This document shows positions 20,334 to 29,628 of a stretch of DNA of 64,000 nt, one piece after another. The position numbers and the translations under genes were made by a program. The notes under the pieces were generated by a model. The model made no database searches. It was given only the letters and a program-made list of their open reading frames with translations, and was not told where the DNA came from. Positions within the stretch are counted from its first letter, which is position 1; every line of letters starts with the position of its first letter. Origin of the DNA: an uncultured Pelagibacteraceae bacterium. Lineage in GTDB: Bacteria > Pseudomonadota > Alphaproteobacteria > Pelagibacterales > Pelagibacteraceae. Where the stretch lies: contig CABYQM010000002.1 of assembly GCA_902521075.1 (NCBI GenBank), forward strand, positions 78,414 to 142,413, given 5' to 3'.

Positions 20334-21509
20334 TTAAATTAAATTACCAGCAACCCACTTATGAAAATGATGTGTTGGATTGTCCATGTTTGGTGAAAAA
20401 TTACCACCATTATAAGCTGGAGAATTTCTTCCTATTTGCATACTTTGAATTATATCTACATCTTCTTTTTGAATATCTTCCCATTGTTTGTGATTTTTTT
20501 GTCTTAGAGATTTATATTTTGTTGAAGTTGCCGCCTCATCTCCTACATAATAAATTTCCATATGTTCTATTGTAAACTCATGATTGATTGGCTCTAACCA
20601 ATAAGCATAATAATGATCTTTGTGAATTCCCAACATTACGTTTGGGAATAACGCTACATACTCAGCTATATTTTCTTTTTCTTTAGGCCAATTAGGAAAG
20701 CAAGGAAACTTTTCTTTTCCTTCAAAACTTGGATTATAAACCACAGTTCCTTGTCCAGCGAAACGATTTGGCAGTCCCTGTATATGATAGTGATCTTCTA
20801 ACTTTGAATAAGAATTTAATCCTGGGTGAACCCAAGGCAAATGATAGCTTTCACAATAATTTTCAATTGCAAATTTCCAATTACATTTTGCATCTAATTT
20901 GAAATAACCATAGTCATTTGCATGATAAATTAATTCTCTATCTTTCAATGGCCAAAATTTTTCCCATCTTTGGCTTAAAGGACTAATGTAATCCTCAAAT
21001 GACATTTCATTGTTGTTAATATTAATCATAATTAGATCTAACCAAATATATGATCTTATCTCTTTTAAATTACTTTTTGATTTATCAAATCCAGGAGTTT
21101 GATGAATATTCATGCCACCTATATGAGGTGTAGCAATTAATTTTCCCTCTAAGTCATAAGACCATGAATGATATGAGCACCTCATAACATTTCTAATTTT
21201 GCCAGCTTCTTTTACTAATTTGACTCCTCTATGACTGCAAATATTATGAAAAACTTTTATTTCTTTATTTTTTGTTCTAACAATAAGTAAGGGTATTCCA
21301 AGTAAATCAATTGGTTTCACATCACCTTCATCTGGAATAGAACTTCCAACTCCAATGACGATCCACTTATCTTCAAATAATTTTTTTCTTTCAATTAAAG
21401 TATATTCTTTACTGATGTAACATTCATTTGGTAAACCATGAGCTTCGCTAATTGGTTTAGATACAATATCTAACTTTTGTTTATCTATAATATTGTAAAT
21501 TTCTGACAT
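20334..21509 (-). CDS. Rieske-type ring-hydroxylating/demethylating oxygenase alpha subunit (choline monooxygenase/GbcA-like)
   Basis: Rieske CSHRG...RCSYHSWSYD; mononuclear Fe motif NWKFAIENYCESYHLPWVHPGL. Confidence 0.88.
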   Translation of the reverse strand: MSEIYNIIDKQKLDIVSKPISEAHGLPNECYISKEYTLIERKKLFEDKWIVIGVGSSIPDEGDVKPIDLLGIPLLIVRTKNKEIKVFHNICSHRGVKLVKEAGKIRNVMRCSYHSWSYDLEGKLIATPHIGGMNIHQTPGFDKSKSNLKEIRSYIWLDLIMININNNEMSFEDYISPLSQRWEKFWPLKDRELIYHANDYGYFKLDAKCNWKFAIENYCESYHLPWVHPGLNSYSKLEDHYHIQGLPNRFAGQGTVVYNPSFEGKEKFPCFPNWPKEKENIAEYVALFPNVMLGIHKDHYYAYWLEPINHEFTIEHMEIYYVGDEAATSTKYKSLRQKNHKQWEDIQKEDVDIIQSMQIGRNSPAYNGGNFSPNMDNPTHHFHKWVAGNLI

Positions 21510-21512
21510 GGT

Positions 21513-22142
21513 TTATTTTATCACTTGATATAACCCTAACCAAGCATTTACGTCTTTGCTCGCAATGTAATCTGATTTAAAAAATTTTATTTCTTTCCAT
21601 TTATTTTGCTCTTTAAGTTGTTCAATTTTTTTATCAAAACCATATTCTTCATGTATTCCCTCATTAATAGTAAAACAGATAAATCCATCATTCTTTGTAA
21701 TCCTGATAAATTCTTCCAAAGCTGGTGGCTTTACATGTCCAAAAGTAAATGTACCAACACACATAACAGAGTCATATTCATCATCTTTTTTATTAATGGG
21801 TTGATTCAAGTCTACTTGTTCAAGCTTTTTATAAAGATCATTTGGTACTAATTCTAATAACTTTTTTGAAAGATCTGCCCCATAAAAATTTTTAAAACCA
21901 TATTTTTTTAATTCAACACCCACCAATCCAGTTCCACAACCAGCATCATAAATTTTTGCATCTTTGTTTTTTTGGAATTCTGAAAATACTTTTGTTGTTT
22001 CTTTTGGTCCTGTGTAATTCCAATCGACCATATCCTTATCATATTTATTACCATCTCCCCACTCATCATAATATTTCATTACTTCATCAGTGTCTTTTAG
22101 CTTATAGATGGGAATTTTGTTACCTACGTCTTTTTGAGCCAT
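21513..22142 (-). CDS. SAM-dependent methyltransferase
   Basis: KIYDAGCGTGLVGVELKKYGFKNFYGADLS. Confidence 0.85.
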   Translation of the reverse strand: MAQKDVGNKIPIYKLKDTDEVMKYYDEWGDGNKYDKDMVDWNYTGPKETTKVFSEFQKNKDAKIYDAGCGTGLVGVELKKYGFKNFYGADLSKKLLELVPNDLYKKLEQVDLNQPINKKDDEYDSVMCVGTFTFGHVKPPALEEFIRITKNDGFICFTINEGIHEEYGFDKKIEQLKEQNKWKEIKFFKSDYIASKDVNAWLGLYQVIK

Positions 22143-22150
22143 AATAAAAC

Positions 22151-23113
22151 TTACTTCACTTTTAATAAAAAAACTCCAAAATAATTTTTTTTATCTGTAA
22201 AATATTTTAAGACTTTAAAGCCTGATTTATTAACTAATTTAACAAAGTTATTTTTTGAATATTTGTGAGAATTTTCAGTATGAATGCTTTCGTCTTTAAT
22301 AAATTTTATATTTTTTTTATTAATTTTTAACGTGAAATTTTTTTTTGAAATAAGATGCATTTCAATTCTATTTTTTTTTAAATTGTAAAATGCTTTATGA
22401 TCAAAATTCTTAGTTTGAAAATTTGAATTACAAATTTTGTTTACTACATTTAATATATTTTTATTAAATTTAGCTGTAACTCCCGATTTATCATTGTAAG
22501 CATTTTCAAGGGTCTTCTTATTTTTGATTAAATCAACCCCAATTACTAAATAAGAATTTTTGCCTATAATTTTTGAAAAATTTTTTAGTATTTTTTTTGC
22601 ATTTTTAGGTAAATAATTTCCTATGGTCGATCCTGGAAAAAAACTGACTATTTTTTTTTTATTTTTTAAAATTTTATTTAATCTATTTGTCTGACTAAAG
22701 TCTGCACATATTGCCGTTACTTTTAAATCTGAGAATTTTTTTGCTATTATTGATGCATTTTCAAACAAATATTCCTTGCTAATATCTATAGGAATGTATT
22801 CTTTAGGTTCACTTAATAATTTTATAAATTTATTAATTTTTTTATTCGAGCCACTACCAAATTCTACAATTGTTGAATTAATTGGTAATTTCTTTCTTAT
22901 TTCTTTTTCTAAGTTATCTAGTATTCCTAACTCTTTATTTGTTGGGTAATATTCTTTGAGGTTTGTAATTTTATTAAATAACTTCGAACCTTTTTCATCA
23001 TAAAAATATTTAGGTAGTAAATATTTTTGTTTTTTATTTAATAATCCTTGTAAGATTAATTTTTTATCATCTTGAATTTGATTGTTTATGTTTATTAATT
23101 TTAAATTAGTCAC
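22151..23113 (-). CDS. egtD: L-histidine N-alpha-methyltransferase (EgtD)
   Basis: YLLPKYFYDEKGSKLFNKITNLKEYYPTNKE; TIVEFGSGSNKK; FFPGSTIGNYLP. Confidence 0.88.
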   Translation of the reverse strand: MTNLKLININNQIQDDKKLILQGLLNKKQKYLLPKYFYDEKGSKLFNKITNLKEYYPTNKELGILDNLEKEIRKKLPINSTIVEFGSGSNKKINKFIKLLSEPKEYIPIDISKEYLFENASIIAKKFSDLKVTAICADFSQTNRLNKILKNKKKIVSFFPGSTIGNYLPKNAKKILKNFSKIIGKNSYLVIGVDLIKNKKTLENAYNDKSGVTAKFNKNILNVVNKICNSNFQTKNFDHKAFYNLKKNRIEMHLISKKNFTLKINKKNIKFIKDESIHTENSHKYSKNNFVKLVNKSGFKVLKYFTDKKNYFGVFLLKVK

Positions 23114-24330
23114 TAGATGTCGTCAGCTAGTCTGACACCACAAAACTGCCAAGTATCACTTGGGTAAAAGAAATTTCTATAAGATGCTCTGACATGATTA
23201 ATAGATGTAGAATGTGAGCCACCTTTTAAAACAAACTGATTACACATGAACTTATTATTATATTCTCCTAGATTTCCTTCATAAGGTTTGTATTTTTTGT
23301 AAGGTGTGTAGTTACTACTTGTCCAAGCCCATAAATTTCCATAAACATCATCTGCCTTTTCCTCTACTTCATGAAAAATTTTATTTTCTAAAAAATTACC
23401 TTTTTTTTCAGATTGTTTTAAAAAATACTCTAGTTCAAATTCAGTCGGTAATCTTTTGTTTTTGTATCTTGCAAAAGCATCTGCTTCATAGAAACTTATA
23501 TGAGAAACTGGCTTTTCATTATCAATTTTTTTTACACCGTTTAATGTAAAATAATTATTATTATCTATCCAATACATTGGTTTTTCTAATTTGTTATTAT
23601 TTACAAAATCCCATCCATCAGATAACCAATACTCGTGGTTTTTGTATCCTCCGTCATTAATAAATTCTTTCCACTCTCCATTAGTAACAAATGAATATAT
23701 TTTAAAAGGATCTAATTGTGTTTCTGATACTGGTAATTCGTTATCGTAACAAAAAATATCCTCGTTATTTCCGTATTTAAATTTTTTAGTAGTTTCTAGT
23801 GTCAATTCATTTTCTTCTTTTGCAGTTGGTTTTTCGTCGTTTGAATTATAAGTCGGCATCAATGGATTGTTGTAAAAAATATTTTTAATATCCATTAACA
23901 TTAATTCCTGATGCTGTTGTTCGTGATTTGAACCTAGTTCAACTAAAAATGATGTTCTGTTATTTTTTGTTCTTTTTAAAAAATCAATAATATTTTCAGT
24001 TACATAATGTCTATATTTTACAACATCTTTTAAGATGGGTCTATTTAGTGAACCTCTCTTATTTCGAGGATTGTACTCACCTACAGAATTATAATACGAA
24101 TTAAATATGTAATTATAATCTTTGTTAAAAGGTTTGTAACTTTCATCCAATTCTGACAAGATGAATTTTTCAAAGAACCATGTGGTGTGACCAAGATGCC
24201 ACTTAAGAGGACTAACATTTTTGCTGGGCTGTATGACCATATCCTCAGCCTCTAAATTCTCACACAGGGATAGAGTTTGTTGTCTTGTTTTGGAGAATAA
24301 TTCTGTGATTTGAGATAATTTATTTTCCAT
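23113..24330 (-). CDS. egtB: Ergothioneine biosynthesis sulfoxide synthase-like (EgtB)
   Basis: DinB-like LKWHLGHTTWFFE; NHEQQHQELMLMDIKN; C-terminal FGE-sulfatase domain VLKGGSHSTSINHVRASYRNFFYPSDTWQFCGVRLA. Confidence 0.88.
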   Translation of the reverse strand: MENKLSQITELFSKTRQQTLSLCENLEAEDMVIQPSKNVSPLKWHLGHTTWFFEKFILSELDESYKPFNKDYNYIFNSYYNSVGEYNPRNKRGSLNRPILKDVVKYRHYVTENIIDFLKRTKNNRTSFLVELGSNHEQQHQELMLMDIKNIFYNNPLMPTYNSNDEKPTAKEENELTLETTKKFKYGNNEDIFCYDNELPVSETQLDPFKIYSFVTNGEWKEFINDGGYKNHEYWLSDGWDFVNNNKLEKPMYWIDNNNYFTLNGVKKIDNEKPVSHISFYEADAFARYKNKRLPTEFELEYFLKQSEKKGNFLENKIFHEVEEKADDVYGNLWAWTSSNYTPYKKYKPYEGNLGEYNNKFMCNQFVLKGGSHSTSINHVRASYRNFFYPSDTWQFCGVRLADDI

Positions 24331-24434
24331 GACTAAATTTAATTAAATTTTCAGATCATGACAATGGGTTACAATGTGTTCATCTGTTTAATATTTTTAT
24401 AGACACGGAATATAAAATAATTAAGAATTTACTT

Positions 24435-25163
24435 ATGAATTTTTCTTTAGAAATAGGTCCTAAAACTGATTTAAGCACGTTACCGAAGGTAAAAGATGTT
24501 TATGTTACAATGCTACCTGGGGGTGATTATAAAGAGACCGCTCAACAGTCTGGAGAGTTAGTTAAAGAGGGATTTAATCCAGTTCCTCACTTCCCAGCAA
24601 GGTCAATAAATGATGAAAATCAGCTGAAAGATTATGTTTCTAGATGTAAAGATTTGGGTGTTAAGCAGGTCTTGGTGATAGGTGGAAGTCGTGACCCGAT
24701 CGGAAAATTTGATAGCTCATATCAAATGCTAGAGACAGGGTTTTTTGATGGTATCAAGATTGGAATTGCTGGACATCCCGAGGGGAGTCCTGATATATCC
24801 GACTCTGATTTAGAAAAAGCTATGATAGATAAAAAGCCTTATGCTGATTATATAGTTACACAGTGGCTAATGGATACTCAGCCTATTATAGATTTTATCT
24901 CAAAACAAACAATACCAGTTCATGTTGGAATAACTGGGCCAATGAAAATATCTAGCTTAATTAAATTTGCTAATATTGTAGGGGCAAAAAATTCCATTAA
25001 CTTTCTTAAATCTAATTTTAGTAAGGCGTTAGATTTATTGAAACCTAAAGACCCTAATGATTTAATTGGGAAAGTTAAATCGCATACTGATTATTTCCAC
25101 ATTTATACATTCGGCGGCTTGAAGGAAACTAACAAGTGGTTGAAGGAGAATAACTATGTCTAA
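24435..25163 (+). CDS. Methylenetetrahydrofolate reductase-like protein (MetF family)
   Basis: YVTMLPGGDYKETAQQS; HFPARSI; VLVIGGSRDPIG; FFDGIKIGIAGHPEGSP; VTQWLMD. Confidence 0.82.
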   Translation: MNFSLEIGPKTDLSTLPKVKDVYVTMLPGGDYKETAQQSGELVKEGFNPVPHFPARSINDENQLKDYVSRCKDLGVKQVLVIGGSRDPIGKFDSSYQMLETGFFDGIKIGIAGHPEGSPDISDSDLEKAMIDKKPYADYIVTQWLMDTQPIIDFISKQTIPVHVGITGPMKISSLIKFANIVGAKNSINFLKSNFSKALDLLKPKDPNDLIGKVKSHTDYFHIYTFGGLKETNKWLKENNYV

Positions 25164-26511
25164 TGAATTTGACTATAGTAAACTAAGACATACAACATCA
25201 GTAGATCAGTCTGATAGAAAAGTACCATACAATTTAAGACAAAGCGGACCTACTAAAGTTGAGATGCTAATATCAACAAGAGTAAGGAAATCTCCATACT
25301 GGCATTTATCTATGAAAGCAGGATGTTGGAGAGCAACTGTTTATAACAGAATTTATCATCCAAGAGGTTATGTTAAACCTGAAGATGGTGGTGCAATGGT
25401 TGAGTACGAGGCAATTAAAAACCATGTAACAATGTGGAATGTTGCAGTTGAAAGACAAATACAAGTTAAAGGACCAGATGCAGAAAAATTTGTTGATTAT
25501 GTAATTACAAGAGATGCTACAAAAATTTCTCCAATGAGAGGAAGATATGTAATTTTGTGTAATGCATACGGAGGAGTATTAAATGATCCTATTCTTTTAA
25601 GAATATCTAAAGATGAATTTTGGTTCAGTTTATCAGATAGTGATATTGGATTGTATCTGCAAGGAGTAAATGCGGATGAAAGGTTTAATGTTCAAATTAA
25701 TGAAATAGATGCTTGTCCTGTACAAATTCAAGGTCCTAAAGCAAAAGCTTTAATGAAAGATCTTTGTGGAAGTGAAGTTGACATAGACAACATGCCTTTT
25801 TATGGATTGGCATCTGCAAAAGTTGGTGGAAGAAGTTGTATTATTTCTCAAACAGGTTTTTCTGGCGAGTCTGGATTTGAAATATATTTAAGAGAAGCAA
25901 CTTTATATGCCGAAGATATGTGGAATGCTGTTCTTGAAGCAGGTAAAAAACATAACTTAATGGTCATTGCTCCTGCTCACCACAGAAGGATACAAGCTGG
26001 AATTCTTTCATGGGGACAAGATATGGATCATGAACATAATCCATTTCAATGTAATCTTGGTTATCAAGTTTCTTTATCTGGCAAAGGTGAATGGAACAAA
26101 AAAGGTGATTATGTTGGAAAAAAAGCTCTCGAGAAAATGAAAGCTGATTTAAAAGCAGGTCATAAACCTTACAAACTTCAATTAGTTGGACTTGAATTAG
26201 GAGGAAAACCTATTGAAGAATATGCTCCAGATTTTTGGTTAATTTCAGAAAACGGCAGTGAGCCTGTGGGATTTATAACTTCTCCTTGGTATCACCCAGA
26301 AAAAGGGAAAAATATTGCTATGGGATACGTTCCATTTGATGGCACGCTAAATGCAAATGGTTTTCCAAGAGGTAAGGTTGGATCGAAATTTAAAGTCCAT
26401 CTACCCGAAAAATATTCTGATAAACCTGGAGAACCAGTCGATGCAGTTGTAGTTGATATTCCATTTACAGAATCTTACAACGCAAATACAAGAGAAGTAG
26501 TCAGTAAGTGA
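25156..26511 (+). CDS. GcvT/DmdA-superfamily aminomethyl/methyltransferase
   Basis: GcvT fold: NVAVERQIQVKGPDAEKFVDYVITRD, QTGFSGESGFEIYLRE; overlaps metF-like gene. Confidence 0.88.
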   Translation: MSNEFDYSKLRHTTSVDQSDRKVPYNLRQSGPTKVEMLISTRVRKSPYWHLSMKAGCWRATVYNRIYHPRGYVKPEDGGAMVEYEAIKNHVTMWNVAVERQIQVKGPDAEKFVDYVITRDATKISPMRGRYVILCNAYGGVLNDPILLRISKDEFWFSLSDSDIGLYLQGVNADERFNVQINEIDACPVQIQGPKAKALMKDLCGSEVDIDNMPFYGLASAKVGGRSCIISQTGFSGESGFEIYLREATLYAEDMWNAVLEAGKKHNLMVIAPAHHRRIQAGILSWGQDMDHEHNPFQCNLGYQVSLSGKGEWNKKGDYVGKKALEKMKADLKAGHKPYKLQLVGLELGGKPIEEYAPDFWLISENGSEPVGFITSPWYHPEKGKNIAMGYVPFDGTLNANGFPRGKVGSKFKVHLPEKYSDKPGEPVDAVVVDIPFTESYNANTREVVSK

Positions 26512-26521
26512 TAAAAATTTT

Positions 26522-26548
26522 TTTAGGGGGAATTTAATTCCCCCTAAA
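26522..26548. repeat. Perfect 13-1-13 inverted repeat (RNA hairpin / processing or attenuation element)
   Basis: TTTAGGGGGAATT-T-AATTCCCCCTAAA; no T-tract immediately following on either strand. Confidence 0.75.
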
Positions 26549-26549
26549 T

Positions 26550-26657
26550 ATGACGAAAACCTTTTTCATAGTTGTTTGCATTATAATCGCTATTGCTCTA
26601 ATAATATTCCCATTAATCGTTTCGTATAAGGCGCAAAAAAAAAATAAAGATAATTAA
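26550..26657 (+). CDS. 35-aa single-TM mini-protein
   Basis: MTKTFFIVVCIIIAIALIIFPLIVSYKAQKKNKDN*; stop overlaps next ATG (TAATG); below the ORF-track cutoff. Confidence 0.55.
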   Translation: MTKTFFIVVCIIIAIALIIFPLIVSYKAQKKNKDN

Positions 26658-27202
26658 TGTTTGCTCAGTTTTTAGATATTGTTTTTAAATCTTTAAAGCT
26701 TGATAAAACTCTTTATAGAACTCCAAGATATTATGGAGAAGCTGGAATTTATTTTGCAATTCTAATTATGATTTTAGATGGGGTTGCTGGAGCAGTTGCG
26801 GCTAATACGATTGTAAAAACATCTGTTGGTATATCTGGTTTAACAGCATTATTAACTTGGTTGGTGTGGGCAATTTTTATATTTGTAATTGGAGTTAAAA
26901 TTTTTCCTGATAAAGATAGAAAAATTCCATTTAAAAGAGTTCTTATAGCCGTTGGGTACGCACACGCTCCAGGACTGATAAGATTTTTTGCTGTCACACC
27001 AGAATTAGTACTTTTAATTATTTTTCTTACTCAATTTTGGATTTTTGCTTCATTAATTATAGCAACAAGACATATTTTAAATTTAAAATCAAATCTAAAA
27101 GCATTTGGAATTGTATTTTTATCTTTTTTAATTATTTCTTTTTTGACAATTTCATTTGTAATGACAAAAATTAATTCATTACCTGTAAGTACAAATATTT
27201 AA
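26657..27202 (+). CDS. YIP1-family membrane protein
   Basis: Multiple TM segments; FKRVLIAVGYAHAPGLIRFF. Confidence 0.7.
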   Translation: MFAQFLDIVFKSLKLDKTLYRTPRYYGEAGIYFAILIMILDGVAGAVAANTIVKTSVGISGLTALLTWLVWAIFIFVIGVKIFPDKDRKIPFKRVLIAVGYAHAPGLIRFFAVTPELVLLIIFLTQFWIFASLIIATRHILNLKSNLKAFGIVFLSFLIISFLTISFVMTKINSLPVSTNI

Positions 27203-27366
27203 AGCGGAAATAAAGTTTTAGATGTTCTGCAGGAGTTACAAAGTTTATATCCTGTGAGTATTAAATTTTGAGTTACTGTCTCATCTTCTTTTTTACATTC
27301 ATCACAAATATCATTTAATTCATTATTATCTGATTTGTCTGATTTATATTCAAAGTTATCAGTCAT
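27199..27366 (-). CDS. 55-aa zinc-ribbon-like mini-protein
   Basis: MTDNFEYKSDKSDNNELNDICDECKKEDETVTQNLILTGYKLCNSCRTSKTLFPL*; CxxC-CxxC; start overlaps stop of the DUF3726-like gene (ATGACTGA). Confidence 0.7.
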   Translation of the reverse strand: MTDNFEYKSDKSDNNELNDICDECKKEDETVTQNLILTGYKLCNSCRTSKTLFPL

Positions 27367-27967
27367 TATCTGTTAATCCTGCGCCTGCAGTTTTTTGTTT
27401 TAACTCATCAGTTTCTTCTACAAATGTGTTTTCTGATAATTTTGTTAATTCTTTCCAATCTTCTTCAGAAAAATTATTCTTATTTTCTAAGAATTGAATT
27501 TTAATTACATCAGCTTTTTCTACAATCTCACTACTTAAGTAATTCGAATAAATTGATTGATTGAAATTTAATAAAAATTCTTTTTGATCTATCTTTAAAA
27601 AAATTCTCTTTCCCGTTATTTCCGAAGATCTGCTGACAAACGGCAAAAATATCAATGGGTAAGCCATTTTTTCAATTTCTATATCATTTAGTTCTTGGAT
27701 AGAGATTGATTGATCAAAAAAACTTAATCCAAGTTTAATCGGACAGTAAAAGTTTTGAGGTCTGTTGCTTTTTTTAAAAGATTGGCAATTTTCAAACTTC
27801 TCATTATTAAAAATCTTAAAATATTGGTTTATGTTTTTTATTCCTGGTAAACCAAATAACTCAAGTTGTTTAATGTTCTTTCCTATTTCTTCGGCAACAC
27901 CCCAAGAGAAACCTTTTGCTTTAGTTGAACGTTTAACAATTGTATCGATTTCACTATAACTTCTCAT
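27359..27967 (-). CDS. DUF3726-like protein
   Basis: MRSYSEIDTIVKRSTKAKGFSWGVAEEIGKNIKQLELFGLPG; family call from memory of family pattern. Confidence 0.6.
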   Translation of the reverse strand: MRSYSEIDTIVKRSTKAKGFSWGVAEEIGKNIKQLELFGLPGIKNINQYFKIFNNEKFENCQSFKKSNRPQNFYCPIKLGLSFFDQSISIQELNDIEIEKMAYPLIFLPFVSRSSEITGKRIFLKIDQKEFLLNFNQSIYSNYLSSEIVEKADVIKIQFLENKNNFSEEDWKELTKLSENTFVEETDELKQKTAGAGLTDND

Positions 27968-29628
27968 TAATTACTTTGGTTATATATCCAATATTGATTA
28001 AATGAATTAAGTTCATTTGGTAATGGAGCTCCTTGAAACATACAAATCCTTAACCATTTGTCAGATCTTGGATCAAACTTTACTGCCCCAAAAAAAGATA
28101 GTTTAAGTCTTAACATATCAATAGGAACTAATTTTGAGCCGATGGTGTTATCTTGAATTTCAGAATATGGATATTTCTCTGTTATAAACACTCTTCTTAC
28201 AATATGTCTTAAATCATTGTTCCGTAATAGAAAATTGCCAATCTTTAAGCTGTTTTTTAATGTAAAAATAGTTTCATAAAGTTTTTTTATATCTCTAGCA
28301 ATAGCTGTAGGCTGCTCAAGTTCTGAACCATTATCTTCAAAACGATCTCCAATTCTAGGTTCTTCTTTATTTTTTGAAATGAACCAAAATTTTTTATTAT
28401 TTTCATTTTTTGAAAAATCAATTTTTAAAATATCTGAATAATTTTTTTCAATTATTTCCCTTAGGTCATTTATAGTTCTATCTACAGGAATGTTAAAACT
28501 ACTATCCTCGTCTGAACTCATTTTAGAAATTAAAGGATCGGTTATTTCATTATATGGCTCCATCATTATAGAAACCAAATACTCAACTCCTTCTTCAGAT
28601 AAATTTTCCTCTGCCCAGTTATATAATTTATCAAATATATAAAAATTTGATTTATCAATATTATTTTTCAAATAATTAATTAAATTTTGTAAATCATTAA
28701 TTAAATTGTTTATTTTTTTCTTTTGGTATTCGCTATCAGTATTCCATGAAGTTACATTTTTTAAAGATTTTATTAAACAATTGTAAAAAATTTTAAACTC
28801 TTCTTCTGATACTTTTTCTATTTCTCTGATTTTTTTTAAAGCTGTCTCTTTAGCTAGAATCCAATTATTTAACAATGAAGGGTGGTTTACAATAAATGGC
28901 GCCATTCCCAATCCAGTTGAATTTCCAATTCCTAAATTTCTGCAAATATCCAAGTCTAATTCTACAGCGTCTTTAGGATTTTTATGTTTTGCAATATGAT
29001 TGACTTGATCGAAAGTGAATTGTCTTACAAGGTAGACTAACATCATTTCCAATCTAAAAGGACCATTTATTTCATCTCTATTTTTAATTCTAAACCTGTC
29101 TGCTAATCCAAATTTTCCTGAGCCATATACTGCGGTTGTTCTGTACAAATATCCAACTTTTGAAAGCTCATTAGTATTGGGCTGGATACCTTTTGATAAA
29201 CACTCGACTACGTAATTAAATGCTCTAACTGATCTATTTGCTCTTGAAAGAGTAAGTTCTTTATAAGAAAGTCTCCCTACTTCTTGCTTAGGGACATTTT
29301 GTGAAAGTCTATCAATATCGATCTTTGAAGGAATACCATCATACAAAGCAAATGCAGCATCCCATTTAGTTGCTATTACTCTATCAGATCTTTCCTCATC
29401 TTTAAGCTCATTGGCAAAACAAACTAGAGAATATGTTTTTTTTTCTTTTGAAAATGAATAAATAGCAACTCCAAATCCCCTATCATTCAAGTCGAACAAA
29501 TCTCTGTTATATTTCCAATCTTTGAACTCGTTTAAAAATGATCTTAGAAAAGATAATTTAGATTGATGAAACGATCCAAGCCTAGAAAGTTTCATTACAA
29601 TTTTAGGATCTCTGAGTGGAACTTGCAT
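27967..29628 (-). CDS. Uncharacterised 553-aa protein
   Basis: Single long ORF, TAATG overlaps on both sides; no recognisable catalytic motif. Confidence 0.85.
   Translation of the reverse strand: MQVPLRDPKIVMKLSRLGSFHQSKLSFLRSFLNEFKDWKYNRDLFDLNDRGFGVAIYSFSKEKKTYSLVCFANELKDEERSDRVIATKWDAAFALYDGIPSKIDIDRLSQNVPKQEVGRLSYKELTLSRANRSVRAFNYVVECLSKGIQPNTNELSKVGYLYRTTAVYGSGKFGLADRFRIKNRDEINGPFRLEMMLVYLVRQFTFDQVNHIAKHKNPKDAVELDLDICRNLGIGNSTGLGMAPFIVNHPSLLNNWILAKETALKKIREIEKVSEEEFKIFYNCLIKSLKNVTSWNTDSEYQKKKINNLINDLQNLINYLKNNIDKSNFYIFDKLYNWAEENLSEEGVEYLVSIMMEPYNEITDPLISKMSSDEDSSFNIPVDRTINDLREIIEKNYSDILKIDFSKNENNKKFWFISKNKEEPRIGDRFEDNGSELEQPTAIARDIKKLYETIFTLKNSLKIGNFLLRNNDLRHIVRRVFITEKYPYSEIQDNTIGSKLVPIDMLRLKLSFFGAVKFDPRSDKWLRICMFQGAPLPNELNSFNQYWIYNQSN

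Noticed and set aside
22151-22900. Many long A/T homopolymers in egtD
   Set aside because: Lysine-rich coding bias in an AT-rich genome; frame intact, no evidence of phase variation
24331-24434. Possible riboswitch (SAM-V/glycine type known in SAR11) in the metF-like/egtB divergent region
   Set aside because: No convincing conserved riboswitch core by eye; needs a covariance-model search
25156-26511. Considered calling this DmdA (DMSP demethylase)
   Set aside because: Length and N-terminal sequence differ from the Pelagibacter DmdA I recall; only superfamily membership is supportable
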